Positions 1 through 8,944 are shown, numbered from the stretch's first letter. The stretch is 64,000 nucleotides of DNA from SAR324 cluster bacterium (GCA_028282885.1 JANQGX010000089.1:1-64000); one strand, 5' to 3'. Translations and numbers: made by a program. The notes: generated from the letters alone by a model not told the origin.

Positions 1-22
1 GGGTGCACCAAAATTATGTGGG
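1..22 (+). repeat. Left terminal inverted repeat of the IS
   Basis: The first 22 bases are the reverse complement of 1501-1522 except for one A/G difference at position 16. This is the transposase-binding end nearest the transposase stop codon. Confidence 0.9.
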
Positions 23-27
23 CGACG

Positions 28-1347
28 TCACGCCGCCCTTAAATACTTATCGACCACTTCGTCCCATCTTCCTGACTCATATCTAGCTCTCACTGACGCG
101 ATAGATTGTACATTTTTCTTTTTCCAATGCATACCCGCTTGCTTCATTCGGGATTGAATCAAGGTCCTGTGAGTACTTTCGATAGCACCACTTCCAACTG
201 CGAGACCTTGGTTTTTATACTCGTTGTATTTCATGCGGCTTTGATTGTTCATAAAGTAACGATGACAATCTATCACCTCTTTTGTCTGAGGCTGTTTTTC
301 TAAACGTTCGATGATTTGTTGTACCTCACCATTCTCAAGTTGTTTGAAAAACTCATTTTTCTCTCGCTTACACGCCTTTATCGAGGATAAGGCGTTCCCT
401 AAGTATTCGCTAGCGTGATAGTAATCGAGAATCTGGATCGCATTGGGATGATACGAATCTGCGTAATCCCATATCCATTTCGCCCCATCCCCGATAATTA
501 CTGGTTTCTCATAGCGCTCGAAACCAAACTGGCTCGATTCTGTCGTGGCTCTTCTCTTAAACGCCTCAAGAGAGTTTTTATGCCTATTGAAAATACTGAA
601 ACAAGTCTTGTTTTGAATCCAATGGTGGTGTTTATCTATCTCTACCCGGTGGTCTTCTGCGAATAGAATTCCGTTTCTAATCTCTTTCCATCCTTCCTCT
701 CGGGTCTGGACCATCATCCCGTCCATTTGAAGATAAGCCGCTCCTTCTTTTCGTTTCGAATCGTTTGACTCGCGCTTGACGAAACCCTCTTCGTCCACTG
801 TTTTTCTTACCAGGCGTAAATCCTCCGAATGAACTTTCTCACCAACCGACTCAACAAGTGTCAGTATTGACTGATCACTGACACTGACGCCTAAAAGGCG
901 ATATAGATAGTCACTGGCCTCTTGAAAAGGGATACGCTGTCCTAAAAGAAGTGCCGCTTTTCGAACTTCGAGACTAAATTGCCCTGCCAAGTTTAACTTT
1001 TGATCTAATGGGTAATAGTAGATGCCACAACACTCACAGAGAAAGATGCGACGACTTATCTCATATTGCGTCAATCCAATTATTTGCCGAATTCGTTTTT
1101 GCTTAACGCGAGTCTTTTGCCCACAGATGGGGCAATAATACTCGTCACTATCTTGTTCTTGGAAATATCTCTCCGTAGCTCGTTTTCTGATGGCGGAGAG
1201 GATAGAGGTTAACTCGTTTTCTACTGTGTCTAGGTTAACTCCCTCTCCGTCAGGCAGTAAGGATTGGAGTGTTTCTGCTATCTCTGTGATTCGTTTTTGG
1301 GCCTCGATTTCCTTTTCTGTTAAATCTTTGATATTCTGGTTTGGCAT
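28..1347 (-). CDS. ISKra4-family transposase
   Basis: This 439-residue protein is the DDE-type transposase that would cut and join the IS ends. The N-terminal third carries two Cys-x2-Cys pairs (CPIC near residue 73 and CECC near 105) that look like a zinc-binding head. The catalytic region shows QMDGMMV, then IGDGAKWIWDYAD and ILDYYHASEYL, and near the C-terminus the GSGAIES and RMKQAGMHWK motifs and a final SGRWDEVV, an order typical of the ISKra4 group. The reading frame is intact and about usual length for the group, so the copy may be active. The start is the ATG at 1347, just inside the right inverted repeat. The 155 bases upstream within the element would hold its promoter. Confidence 0.88.
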   Translation of the reverse strand: MPNQNIKDLTEKEIEAQKRITEIAETLQSLLPDGEGVNLDTVENELTSILSAIRKRATERYFQEQDSDEYYCPICGQKTRVKQKRIRQIIGLTQYEISRRIFLCECCGIYYYPLDQKLNLAGQFSLEVRKAALLLGQRIPFQEASDYLYRLLGVSVSDQSILTLVESVGEKVHSEDLRLVRKTVDEEGFVKRESNDSKRKEGAAYLQMDGMMVQTREEGWKEIRNGILFAEDHRVEIDKHHHWIQNKTCFSIFNRHKNSLEAFKRRATTESSQFGFERYEKPVIIGDGAKWIWDYADSYHPNAIQILDYYHASEYLGNALSSIKACKREKNEFFKQLENGEVQQIIERLEKQPQTKEVIDCHRYFMNNQSRMKYNEYKNQGLAVGSGAIESTHRTLIQSRMKQAGMHWKKKNVQSIASVRARYESGRWDEVVDKYLRAA

Positions 1348-1500
1348 TGCTGATAACTCCTTAATCGAATTAACAATTGGGTATTTTTTCGATTTTTAGG
1401 AGTTATCAGTTTTGTCAAGCCTTTTTTATCAACATATTGCGCTGTATCTAGCTATTTTATTTGTCTTTTTAACTTACCTTCATTCTTTTCTAAAGCCTTA

Positions 1501-1522
1501 CCCACACAATTTTGGTGCACCC
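1501..1522 (-). repeat. Right terminal inverted repeat of the IS
   Basis: Bases 1501-1522 read on the minus strand repeat the first 22 bases of the window with one mismatch. Host sequence resumes at 1523. Confidence 0.9.
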
Positions 1523-1615
1523 TGCTGCGATGCAGTCTCTTTTCGTTCAAATATGGCAGGCCGATATGATATACCTGCCTGCGCTTCGCTGTTCGGAATG
1601 GGGATTAATCTGAAA

Positions 1616-2329
1616 CTAACTGGAAACCAGGGTTCCAATAGACTTCCCTGTAAGGAAATCGCCCAGATCGTTTTGATTGAATATGGAGAGAACACAAAGA
1701 GGAAGGTTGTTTTCTCGACACAAGGCGATAGCGGCTGCATCCATCACCCTGAGATCCTCTTCCAGAATCGTGGCGTAGGTGAGATCGGTGTATTTAATTG
1801 CGGTGGGATCTTTGACCGGATCTTTGTCATAAACCCCATCAACCTTGGTTCCTTTGATAACAATATCCGCCTCGATTTCAAGCGCTCTCAATACTGCAGC
1901 CGTATCTGTCGAAAAATACGGACATCCCGTCCCCCCGGAAAAAATCAGTATTTCGCCATCGGCTATAGACTCAATCGCCCTTGCTTTATTAAAACTCTCG
2001 GCAATACCGGGAGCCTGCAAACCTGTCAAAACCCTTGCTTTTTTCTTATTCGAGCTCAAAGCCTCTTTCAGACAGACCCCGTTCATCAAGGTTGCCATCA
2101 TCCCGATGTGATCAGCCGCCACACGATCCATCTTGAGAGGTATGCTTTTGGCACCCCTGAAGAAATTGCCTCCACCCAGCACAATTCCAATCTCGAAACC
2201 ATCGTCATGTATACCGCTAATCAGTTCGGTCAGGGATTGAATCACACCGAAATCAAATCCTTCACCTTTATCGCCTCCCAGAACTTCACCGCTAATCTTC
2301 AATAATAGTCTTTTATATGTGCTTTTCAT
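1616..2329 (-). CDS. pyrH: UMP kinase
   Basis: The 237-residue protein has the normal length and motifs of bacterial UMP kinase, an amino-acid-kinase-fold enzyme that phosphorylates UMP to UDP in the cytoplasm for pyrimidine nucleotide synthesis. Visible motifs are the N-terminal LLLKISGE, the GIVLGGGNFFRG phosphate loop, the FSGGTGCPYFSTDTAA region and IKGTKVDGVYDKDP near the acceptor site. It is the third gene of the conserved rpsB-tsf-pyrH order. The usual fourth gene, frr, is not seen, because an IS starts 93 bp after the stop. The ATG at 2329 has only a weak purine run (GAAAAAG) before it and lies 11 bp from the T-run of a terminator, so its expression probably depends on read-through from tsf. 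Confidence 0.95.
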   Translation of the reverse strand: MKSTYKRLLLKISGEVLGGDKGEGFDFGVIQSLTELISGIHDDGFEIGIVLGGGNFFRGAKSIPLKMDRVAADHIGMMATLMNGVCLKEALSSNKKKARVLTGLQAPGIAESFNKARAIESIADGEILIFSGGTGCPYFSTDTAAVLRALEIEADIVIKGTKVDGVYDKDPVKDPTAIKYTDLTYATILEEDLRVMDAAAIALCRENNLPLCVLSIFNQNDLGDFLTGKSIGTLVSS

Positions 2330-2340
2330 CTTTTTCAGGC

Positions 2341-2370
2341 AAAAAAAAGGGGATTTGAAAAATCCCCTTT
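2341..2370 (-). terminator. Intrinsic terminator between tsf and pyrH
   Basis: On the minus strand an 11-bp perfect stem (2360-2370 paired with 2346-2356, core GGGGATTT) with a 3-base loop runs straight into eight T residues (2348-2341). It lies 9 bp after the tsf stop codon and 11 bp before the pyrH start codon, which leaves no room for a separate pyrH promoter. It would limit pyrH transcription relative to rpsB and tsf. Confidence 0.85.
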
Positions 2371-2378
2371 ATTCGGTT

Positions 2379-3224
2379 CTAAAACGTAACTTTATGAAAT
2401 CGCTTGGCGACCAGTTTTGCACCAAGTGCTTTTCCCGAATCAGCCAGATACTGTTCAATAGTCTTATCCGGCTCCTTGACATAGTTTTGGTACAGCAGGC
2501 AAATCTCCTTCTTGAACTTTGCCAGTCTGCCCATTACCATCTTTTCGATAATATTGTCCGGCTTTCCCGATTCCTTGGCCTGATCGACCAGAAAGTTCTT
2601 CTCTTTCTCAACCACTGCCGGATCAAGATCCGACTCCTGAATCGCTTCAACCTGTGAAGCGGCAATATGCATTGCAATATTTCGGGCGATCTCATTCAGT
2701 GTGCTGGAATCTACTGCGGACTCTGCTCCGATTTCGATCATAACACCAATCTTGCCATTGGTGTGTGTGTAACATCCGATCGTGCCATTTTCATCGGTTT
2801 CCCAGTCCAGACCTTCGAGGAATACAATGTTCTCACCCAGTTTGCTGATGGTCTGAACGAATTGTTCCTTGATTGGGCCTTCAGACCCGGTTTTGTCTTC
2901 CAATCCCTCGGTTCCCACTTCTATTGCCTGCTCGGCAATTTTTTTGAGAAAATCCTTAAATTGATCGTTCTTGGCTACAAAATCGGTCTCACAGGCGATC
3001 TTAACCAGGGCGGCCTTTTTATCCTTCTCTGCGATATAAATCGATCCCTCTTTGGTTTCACGGTTGGATTTCTTGTTGGCAATCGCCTGCCCTTTTTTTC
3101 TTAATAACTCCTTTGAGGCTTCAAAGTCGCCGTTACATTCGGTCAATGCCTTTTTACAATCCATCATCCCGGCACCCGTAATCTCACGCAACTCCTTCAC
3201 CATTGCTGCGGTAATATTGCTCAT
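2379..3224 (-). CDS. tsf: Translation elongation factor Ts
   Basis: This 281-residue protein is the guanine-nucleotide exchange factor that recycles EF-Tu-GDP to EF-Tu-GTP in the cytoplasm. The N-terminal UBA-like helix bundle contains VKELREITGAGMMDCKKAL, followed by the family signature around GSIYIAEKDKKAALVKIACETDFVAKN, and the C-terminal dimerisation region follows. Length is within the usual range for bacteria. The ATG at 3224 has a good AGGGGAAG ribosome-binding site. The gene is 88 bp downstream of rpsB and ends 9 bp before an intrinsic terminator. Confidence 0.96.
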   Translation of the reverse strand: MSNITAAMVKELREITGAGMMDCKKALTECNGDFEASKELLRKKGQAIANKKSNRETKEGSIYIAEKDKKAALVKIACETDFVAKNDQFKDFLKKIAEQAIEVGTEGLEDKTGSEGPIKEQFVQTISKLGENIVFLEGLDWETDENGTIGCYTHTNGKIGVMIEIGAESAVDSSTLNEIARNIAMHIAASQVEAIQESDLDPAVVEKEKNFLVDQAKESGKPDNIIEKMVMGRLAKFKKEICLLYQNYVKEPDKTIEQYLADSGKALGAKLVAKRFHKVTF

Positions 3225-3312
3225 GTCTTCCCCTGATTGAAATGGTTTTCGAGCCTTGAATGACCGCCCGCCTCCTCTTTTAGAATCGACGGCAGGCTGT
3301 TCGGTTCAAACC

Positions 3313-4311
3313 TTAGTCTTCTTTTTGTTCTTCGGTTTTTTCTTCTGCATTAGCCGCGGGAGCTGCTTCCTCAGCCACCTCTTCTTCTACCTGCTCTTTA
3401 ACTTCCTCAACCTTTTCAGCAACGGCTTCGGCTTTTTTGGCTTTTTCTACTTTCTTCTCTGCAGGTTTGGCAGCTTCGTCCTTACTCTCAGCTTTCTTTT
3501 CTGCAGGCTTGGCAGCTTCGTCCTTATTCTCGGCTTTCTTGGCTTTTGCCTTGTCCTGTTTTTTCTTCTCAGCTTCCGCTTTGGCCTTATCCTTCTCTTT
3601 CTTCATTTCCGCCATTTTGGATTCATACATCTTTCGTCCTTCAATGGAGGCAGAAGCAATAACACTGGTAAACAGTTCAATGCAGTGTATCGAATCGTCA
3701 TTTCCGGGAACCAAAAAGTCAATCCCCCGTGGATCACAATTGGTATCGACAATAGCAATAATGGGAATCCCAAGCTTCTTTGCTTCGTTGACCGCGATAA
3801 ATTCCTTCTTAATATCAACAATAAATACTGCTGCGGGTTTCTTTCTTAATTCAGTAATTCCACCCAATACCTGCTCAAGTTTTCTCCTTTCCCGCTCCAG
3901 CCTGACGCCTTCCTTCTTCAGGACACCAACGTAATCCCGCTCAGGTCCGGCGACATCTTCCAGTTTCTTCAACTTGGATATGGACTGTTTGATGGTTGCA
4001 AAATTGGTCAGCATCCCACCCAGCCATCTGTAATTCACATAAAAATTGGAGCTTCTCTCAGCTTGTTCATGTACTACATCTCTTGCTTGATATTTGGTTC
4101 CGACAAATAATACCTTGCCACCATTTGCCGAAAGATTAAGAACATATTCATATGCATCCTTCAGCTTTTCCAATGTTTTTCGTAAATCGATGATGTAAAT
4201 TCCCGATTTGGAACCGTAAATGTATTCTTTCATTTTGGGATGCCACTTCTGTGTCCTGTGACCCAGATGAGCACCAGCATCAAACAGATGCTTAATCGAA
4301 ATAACTGCCAT
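3313..4311 (-). CDS. rpsB: Ribosomal protein S2 with a long charged C-terminal tail
   Basis: Residues 1 to about 230 are canonical small-subunit protein S2: VISIKHLFDAGAHLGHRT at the start, then the RWLGGMLTNF segment, DTNCDPRGIDFLVPGNDDS and an IELFTSVIASA helix. S2 normally ends near residue 240; here it continues for about 95 residues made almost only of Lys, Glu and Ala. That tail contains a near-perfect 14-residue tandem repeat (SKDEAAKPAEKK type) and then turns strongly acidic. Its function is unknown. The ATG at 4311 follows GGAG about 10 bases upstream. It is the first gene of the rpsB-tsf-pyrH set and is divergent from the membrane-protein set at 4589. Confidence 0.95.
   Translation of the reverse strand: MAVISIKHLFDAGAHLGHRTQKWHPKMKEYIYGSKSGIYIIDLRKTLEKLKDAYEYVLNLSANGGKVLFVGTKYQARDVVHEQAERSSNFYVNYRWLGGMLTNFATIKQSISKLKKLEDVAGPERDYVGVLKKEGVRLERERRKLEQVLGGITELRKKPAAVFIVDIKKEFIAVNEAKKLGIPIIAIVDTNCDPRGIDFLVPGNDDSIHCIELFTSVIASASIEGRKMYESKMAEMKKEKDKAKAEAEKKKQDKAKAKKAENKDEAAKPAEKKAESKDEAAKPAEKKVEKAKKAEAVAEKVEEVKEQVEEEVAEEAAPAANAEEKTEEQKED
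3453..3536. repeat. 42-bp tandem repeat in the rpsB tail
   Basis: Two consecutive 42-bp units (offset exactly 42 bases, for example CTGCAGG at 3459 and at 3501) encode the repeated 14-residue Lys/Glu/Ala unit of the S2 tail. The copies differ at only a few bases by eye, suggesting recent slippage duplication. Confidence 0.7.
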
Positions 4312-4588
4312 TCCTTAATTCTCCATTAAACAGGCAATTTGAAAAAGGTTAACAAAATTAAGTATTTAAAATGAATGAGTCTCCAAAAACTCGTGTTTTA
4401 CCAAATTTTGTTATCATATCTAATCAGGAACTGTCTGACAAGCATTAAAATTCGGGTTCACCGGTCTATCTTCATCGGTCAGATTCTAAACCCTTGACCC
4501 CGAACAGTCATTCTCCTATCATCCATGCTTAGCCGTTTCACACGACCTCAACCCAAATCGTCAAAAATCCGTCAATGTAAAGGAATCC

Positions 4589-5332
4589 ATGAAAGACTAT
4601 TTAAACGTGGCCAATAGCAGCTTTCTTGCCGTTCTCGGAGGGCTGGTGTTCCTGTTCATCCTGAGCCAGAGCACCCTCTTTCTTCTGAAAGCCTGGAGAC
4701 GAGGTGTTCATGCCGGAATAGACAAGGAAAAGCTCAAAGCGGCCATTCGTCAAAGTGTTATTTTTTCCATCATTCCCTCCTTACCCATTTTAATTTCACT
4801 AGTCGCGATGGCACCTGTATTGGGCATCTACTTTCCCTGGATCAGACTGTCCATTATCGGATCAGCTCCATATGAATTGATGGCTGCGGACGTCGGAGCA
4901 AAGAGCATGGGTGTAACAGGCTTGGGTGCCGAGGGTTATACTGCTGCGGTCTTTGCCAATTCCATGTGGATTATGTCACTGGGTATTGTCTGGGGGCTGG
5001 TTATCGTCATTTTCTTCCTCAATCGCATTCAGGGCACCATATCCAAAGCCAAGAAGAAGGATGCCGGTTGGGTCCCGATCATGATCGGAGCGCTCTTTGC
5101 AGGCTTACTTTCGGTTTTTCTTGCCGATGTTATCGCTCCCAGTATTTTGCAATTGTTTGCAGACGAGGTTGGCAAACCGGTATTAGGTCTGCCTGTATTG
5201 CTCGTGAGCGCTGTTTCCATGGGATTTTTCGGCATACTAATCAAGAAATTCAAAATGAACCGACTCCAGGATTTTGCCTTGTCCTTCAGTATGGTTTTCG
5301 GAATGGCCTCTGCCGTTCTGATCTCATTGTAA
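4589..5332 (+). CDS. DUF5058-family membrane protein
   Basis: This 247-residue protein has about six hydrophobic segments (near residues 12-30, 52-80, 118-145, 160-185, 198-216 and 226-245) and a conserved-looking loop with YELMAADVGAKSMGVTG. It resembles the DUF5058 family of inner-membrane proteins, whose function is not known. AAAGGA precedes the ATG by 5 bases. The next gene starts 15 bp after its stop and is also a small membrane protein, so the two probably form one complex. The M20 peptidase that follows suggests transport of a peptide-like or N-acyl substrate, but this is inference from context. Confidence 0.6.
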   Translation: MKDYLNVANSSFLAVLGGLVFLFILSQSTLFLLKAWRRGVHAGIDKEKLKAAIRQSVIFSIIPSLPILISLVAMAPVLGIYFPWIRLSIIGSAPYELMAADVGAKSMGVTGLGAEGYTAAVFANSMWIMSLGIVWGLVIVIFFLNRIQGTISKAKKKDAGWVPIMIGALFAGLLSVFLADVIAPSILQLFADEVGKPVLGLPVLLVSAVSMGFFGILIKKFKMNRLQDFALSFSMVFGMASAVLISL

Positions 5333-5347
5333 TCCGGGGAGGTAGAG

Positions 5348-6058
5348 ATGAATTCATACGATCATTATATCAGTTCAATGCACAGAATTGGCCGGATTAC
5401 CGGGATTATCGCCCTGTTCTTTATTGTCGGTGTGCCGGCCCTGACCTGTTGGAAATTCGGTATTTTCCCACCAATTGGAAATCTGCTGGCCGGTTTGGGC
5501 TCCATTCTGGTGGTTTTTGTTCCCATCGCCTTTATCGAAGTCATGATGTACACCCCCATGGCTGGTGTTGGTGGATCTTACCTCCTGTTTGTAACCGGTA
5601 ACCTGACCAATCTGAGAATTCCTGCACTGATTATGTGTCTGGAATCCGCACAGGTTCAAAGCACAACCGAGGAAGGAGAAATCATCTCCACTATTGCCAT
5701 TGCGGCTTCAGCTCTTACCACCACCATAATCATCGGGTTGGGAGTTATCCTGCTGGTACCTTTGACACCTATCCTGCAGGATCCGACTCTGAAACCGGCA
5801 TTTGATAACATTCTGCCGGCGCTCTTCGGAGCCTTGGGCGTCGCCTGGATGGGAAGCAGCACCAGCGGATTTTCCCAATGGAGAGTAGCCGTTGTCCCCG
5901 GAATCCTGGCTATCGCGGTGATACTCGTCATGGGAGGCCACGCGGGCAAGTTCATCGGAATTCTGATCCCGGGAATGGGGGCTATCTCCATCCTGGCAGC
6001 TCGAATCTTATATAAAAGAGGCTGGATTACGACCGATGCATCTCACGCAAAACAATAA
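5348..6058 (+). CDS. Small polytopic membrane protein, partner of the DUF5058 protein
   Basis: I do not recognise a named family in this 236-residue protein. It has about six membrane segments (residues 17-36, 43-65, 72-95, 112-142, 155-170 and 182-220) with a Gly-rich GVGGSYLLFVTGNLTNLRIP stretch after the second segments. GGGGAGGT stands 6 bases before the ATG. The tight spacing to the gene upstream and the similar size suggest a two-component membrane permease in which each gene provides half of the channel. Confidence 0.5.
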   Translation: MNSYDHYISSMHRIGRITGIIALFFIVGVPALTCWKFGIFPPIGNLLAGLGSILVVFVPIAFIEVMMYTPMAGVGGSYLLFVTGNLTNLRIPALIMCLESAQVQSTTEEGEIISTIAIAASALTTTIIIGLGVILLVPLTPILQDPTLKPAFDNILPALFGALGVAWMGSSTSGFSQWRVAVVPGILAIAVILVMGGHAGKFIGILIPGMGAISILAARILYKRGWITTDASHAKQ

Positions 6059-6106
6059 ATCGAATAGTTTCAAATCGAAATTTCACACCTCATTAAAAGG
6101 AAAACG

Positions 6107-7552
6107 ATGGGAACCTATATTTTTATTATTATCCTGTTGCTGTTAGGATATACCTTTTTTCGGGCTGCAATGGTTAAAAAACCTGAAATACCGGAAGTCG
6201 ATGAACAGACAGCACCTGAGGTCGATGTTAATGCAGTCGCCGAGCGACTCTCCCAGGCTGTCAGGAAAAAAACGGTCTCTTATCCGGATATCTCCAAAAT
6301 CGACTGGAAACCTTATCAGGAGTTCATCGACCTGTTGGCAAAGAATTATCCCCTGGTGCATCAAAATCTGGAGCTGGAACTGGTGAACGATTACGGCCTG
6401 ATCTATCACTTCAGAGGCAGTAACAACTCTCTGAAACCGGCCTTGCTGATCTCCCATTATGATGTTGTACCTGTGGAAAAAAGCACCTTGGACCAGTGGG
6501 AACACCCACCATTCGACGGGGTCATTGCGGACGGATTTGTCTGGGGACGTGGAACCATGGATATGAAATTTCACCTCATCTCCAGCCTGGAAGCGGTTGA
6601 GATGCTGCTTAAGAATGGATTTACTCCCCAACGGGATATCTATCTCGCCTTCGGGCAGGATGAAGAGACAATGGGAGAACGAGGGGCAGCGACCATGGCT
6701 GCTTTGTTTGATGAACGGGGAATGGAATTCGAGTTCGTTCTGGATGAAGGGGGCTGTATTACCGAGGATGGATTTTCCATGCTGAATCAACCCCTGGCTT
6801 TGATTGGAATCGCAGAAAAGGGACTGGCCAGTGTTCGTATCACGGTCGACGGAACCGGGGGGCATGCTGCCATGCCACCCAGAAACACTGCAGTGGGAAC
6901 TTTGGCTAAAATTGTAACCAACCTGGAGAAAAAGCAGTTCGGACTACGCATTTGCAAACCGGTCAGACAGCAATTCGAAACAATTGGTAGCGTACTGCCC
7001 TTTTATTTCAGGATTTTAACCGCCAATCTTGGCTTGTTCGGTTCGGTATTCAAACGATTGATGGCCATATCCAACGTTGGGAACGCCATGATGAGAACCA
7101 CCACTGCCGCCACGATGTTTGAGGGCAGTATGGCTCACAATGTACTACCACCAAAAGCATCCGCGGTCGTTAATTTCCGTCTTCTGCCAGGCGAGACCGT
7201 GGAGGATGTCGTCCACCATATTAAAACAGCGGCCGGTAACCAGGATGTAAAGATCGAGCCGCTGATGGCCAATGATCCTTCGATTGTCTCACCTATTGAG
7301 AGCGAAGGTTTCAAAAGGGTGAAAGACTGTATTTATCAGTCTTTTCCGGGCGTATTGGTCACTCCCTATTTGATGATGGCGGCAACCGACTCCCGACGAT
7401 ACCAAAACGTCTGCTCCAATATCTACCGTTTTTCTCCCATGCAGATTCGGCAGAGCGATCTGGATCGTATTCACAATGTCAATGAGAGAATCTCCTTGCA
7501 GAACATCGAACGATCCGTCCAGTTCTTCTATCGTTTGATCAAAGATCTCTGA
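6107..7552 (+). CDS. M20-family metallopeptidase (PM20D1/carboxypeptidase S-like), membrane-anchored
   Basis: The 481-residue protein begins with one hydrophobic anchor (residues 2-20) and continues as a di-zinc M20 hydrolase. The metal-binding segments are visible: LLISHYDVVPVE (His and Asp), WGRGTMDMKFH (the bridging Asp), QDEETMGERGA (catalytic Glu pair) and the dimerisation domain with GTGGHAAMPPRNTA. A late ATDSRRYQ segment supplies further ligands. Family members cleave peptide or N-acyl amino acid bonds. AAAGGAA lies 5 bases before the ATG at 6107. It follows two small membrane proteins, so imported substrates are likely hydrolysed here. The gene is convergent with the permease at 7623. 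Confidence 0.85.
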   Translation: MGTYIFIIILLLLGYTFFRAAMVKKPEIPEVDEQTAPEVDVNAVAERLSQAVRKKTVSYPDISKIDWKPYQEFIDLLAKNYPLVHQNLELELVNDYGLIYHFRGSNNSLKPALLISHYDVVPVEKSTLDQWEHPPFDGVIADGFVWGRGTMDMKFHLISSLEAVEMLLKNGFTPQRDIYLAFGQDEETMGERGAATMAALFDERGMEFEFVLDEGGCITEDGFSMLNQPLALIGIAEKGLASVRITVDGTGGHAAMPPRNTAVGTLAKIVTNLEKKQFGLRICKPVRQQFETIGSVLPFYFRILTANLGLFGSVFKRLMAISNVGNAMMRTTTAATMFEGSMAHNVLPPKASAVVNFRLLPGETVEDVVHHIKTAAGNQDVKIEPLMANDPSIVSPIESEGFKRVKDCIYQSFPGVLVTPYLMMAATDSRRYQNVCSNIYRFSPMQIRQSDLDRIHNVNERISLQNIERSVQFFYRLIKDL

Positions 7553-7622
7553 TCATGTAATTGTGTCTCGGCCCATCTGCTCCCGGTTTAGAGGGCAACA
7601 CCATCAAAAGGTCTTCTAAATC

Positions 7623-8921
7623 TTAGCCCTTACTCCTTTTCAGGGACGCGAAATAGTAAAGAATTCCGGCAACAATCCAACCGACAAAAACGATTGCTGC
7701 CCACTTCTTCAGCAATGAAAGGGCTATCAACCAGGTCGGGATCACCGCCACGATAGCTATAATAGGTACTGCGGGATATCCCCATGTTTTATAGGGTCTT
7801 TCCATTGAGGGTTCCTTTTTTCGTAATCTCATGACACTGACAACCACCAATACGTAGCAGATCAGAATCGCTGCAGATGCTGTGTCAAACAGGACAATCA
7901 ACTCCCGGACATAGCTTCCCGCGACACCCATGGCACCCAGGAAAATCAATCCCACCGATGGCGTTTTAAATTTAGGATGAACATAGCCAAACGGTGATGG
8001 TAACTGATGATCCTTCGCCATCGCCATTAACAGTCGGGAACCACCCAGAAGAAAGGCATTCATGGTTGTTAAAAGTCCGCAGATTCCTGCCACCATAATA
8101 ATAGTGGCACCCTTTTCGCCCATGGCAATGGTAACCGGTTTGAGAATTGGAATATTCTCCTTGCTTTGGGCCAGAATCTCCCAATGCTGGATTCCCGAGT
8201 TGGCAATTGTGACGATGATATAGAAAAAAGCAACAAAGACTATGGAAGCCGGTATCAGAAAAACCATCTTCCTCACCGGAGCATTGATCTCCTCAGCAGC
8301 CTGGGGAAGTATATCAAATCCCATGAAACCTAGCATGGCAATCGGAATCATGATAGCCACCCCCCCAAGACCGCGACCAAACACCGGTTGAAAATTGGCA
8401 AGCTCCAGCTTGGGAAGCGCAGCGCCAAAATAGAGGAAAATTCCCCCGAACAGAATCAGCGCAAAAAGGAACTGGATTCGTCCGGAAATCCTGACCCCCA
8501 GCAGATTGATAATCGTAAAAATAACAGCGGTTGCAGCTCCGGTCAGGGCCGGAGGAAATGCAGGGTTAATTCCATTGAGCAATCTTCCGATGATAATACA
8601 TTCGCCCGGCATCATTGAAGCATACGCCAGAACCAGAATCCATCCGGCGAAAAACCCGGGGAAATTTCCAAGACCTCTCTTGACGTATATATATTCACCG
8701 CCAGCCTTGGGCATGGCAGCACAAAGCTCTGCATAACAAAGCCCTACAAAAATACAAAGGACTGCTGCAATCATCATGGAGATAACAGCAGCAGGGCCGG
8801 CTCTGTCCAGAAACACATTAGCCAGAATGGCCCAGGCCATGCCGACCATGGCGCCCGTCATCAATGTAAACATTGTAACCAGGGTCAACCCACGGGCTAA
8901 TCCGTTTTGAGTATTTTCCAT
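7623..8921 (-). CDS. APC-superfamily amino acid permease
   Basis: This 432-residue protein has about 12 membrane helices and the start of the amino acid-polyamine-organocation fold: GLTLVTMFTLMTGAMVGMAW in helix 1 and YAELCAAMPKAGGEYIYVKR after helix 2, a strong family signature. It would import an amino acid or related compound with a coupling ion across the inner membrane. AAGGAG lies 5 bases before the ATG. It is 23 bp downstream of the MerR-type regulator and so ends the CoA-transferase operon. The substrate cannot be read from the sequence. Confidence 0.88.
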   Translation of the reverse strand: MENTQNGLARGLTLVTMFTLMTGAMVGMAWAILANVFLDRAGPAAVISMMIAAVLCIFVGLCYAELCAAMPKAGGEYIYVKRGLGNFPGFFAGWILVLAYASMMPGECIIIGRLLNGINPAFPPALTGAATAVIFTIINLLGVRISGRIQFLFALILFGGIFLYFGAALPKLELANFQPVFGRGLGGVAIMIPIAMLGFMGFDILPQAAEEINAPVRKMVFLIPASIVFVAFFYIIVTIANSGIQHWEILAQSKENIPILKPVTIAMGEKGATIIMVAGICGLLTTMNAFLLGGSRLLMAMAKDHQLPSPFGYVHPKFKTPSVGLIFLGAMGVAGSYVRELIVLFDTASAAILICYVLVVVSVMRLRKKEPSMERPYKTWGYPAVPIIAIVAVIPTWLIALSLLKKWAAIVFVGWIVAGILYYFASLKRSKG

Positions 8922-8944
8922 TACGTCTCCTTTTTTATGTTTAA

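Larger units (their letters stand above)
1..1522 (-). mobile_element. ISKra4-type insertion sequence, apparently complete
   Basis: The element is bounded by a 22-bp terminal inverted repeat (1-22 and 1501-1522) that matches at 21 of 22 positions, both ends beginning GGGTGCACC when read inward. It holds a single full-length transposase on the minus strand and about 150 bp of AT-rich non-coding DNA on the right. The left repeat begins at window base 1, so the left flank and any target-site duplication cannot be seen. The element sits 93 bp beyond the stop codon of pyrH. The family call rests on the transposase; the ends are read directly. Confidence 0.9.

Noticed and set aside
1412..2305. 297-codon plus-strand frame spanning the IS edge and pyrH
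   Set aside because: It is antisense to pyrH, crosses the IS boundary and has no protein-like pattern.
3437..3934. 165-codon plus-strand frame
   Set aside because: It is the shadow of the low-complexity rpsB tail; its Ser/Ala/Phe bias comes from the opposite strand.
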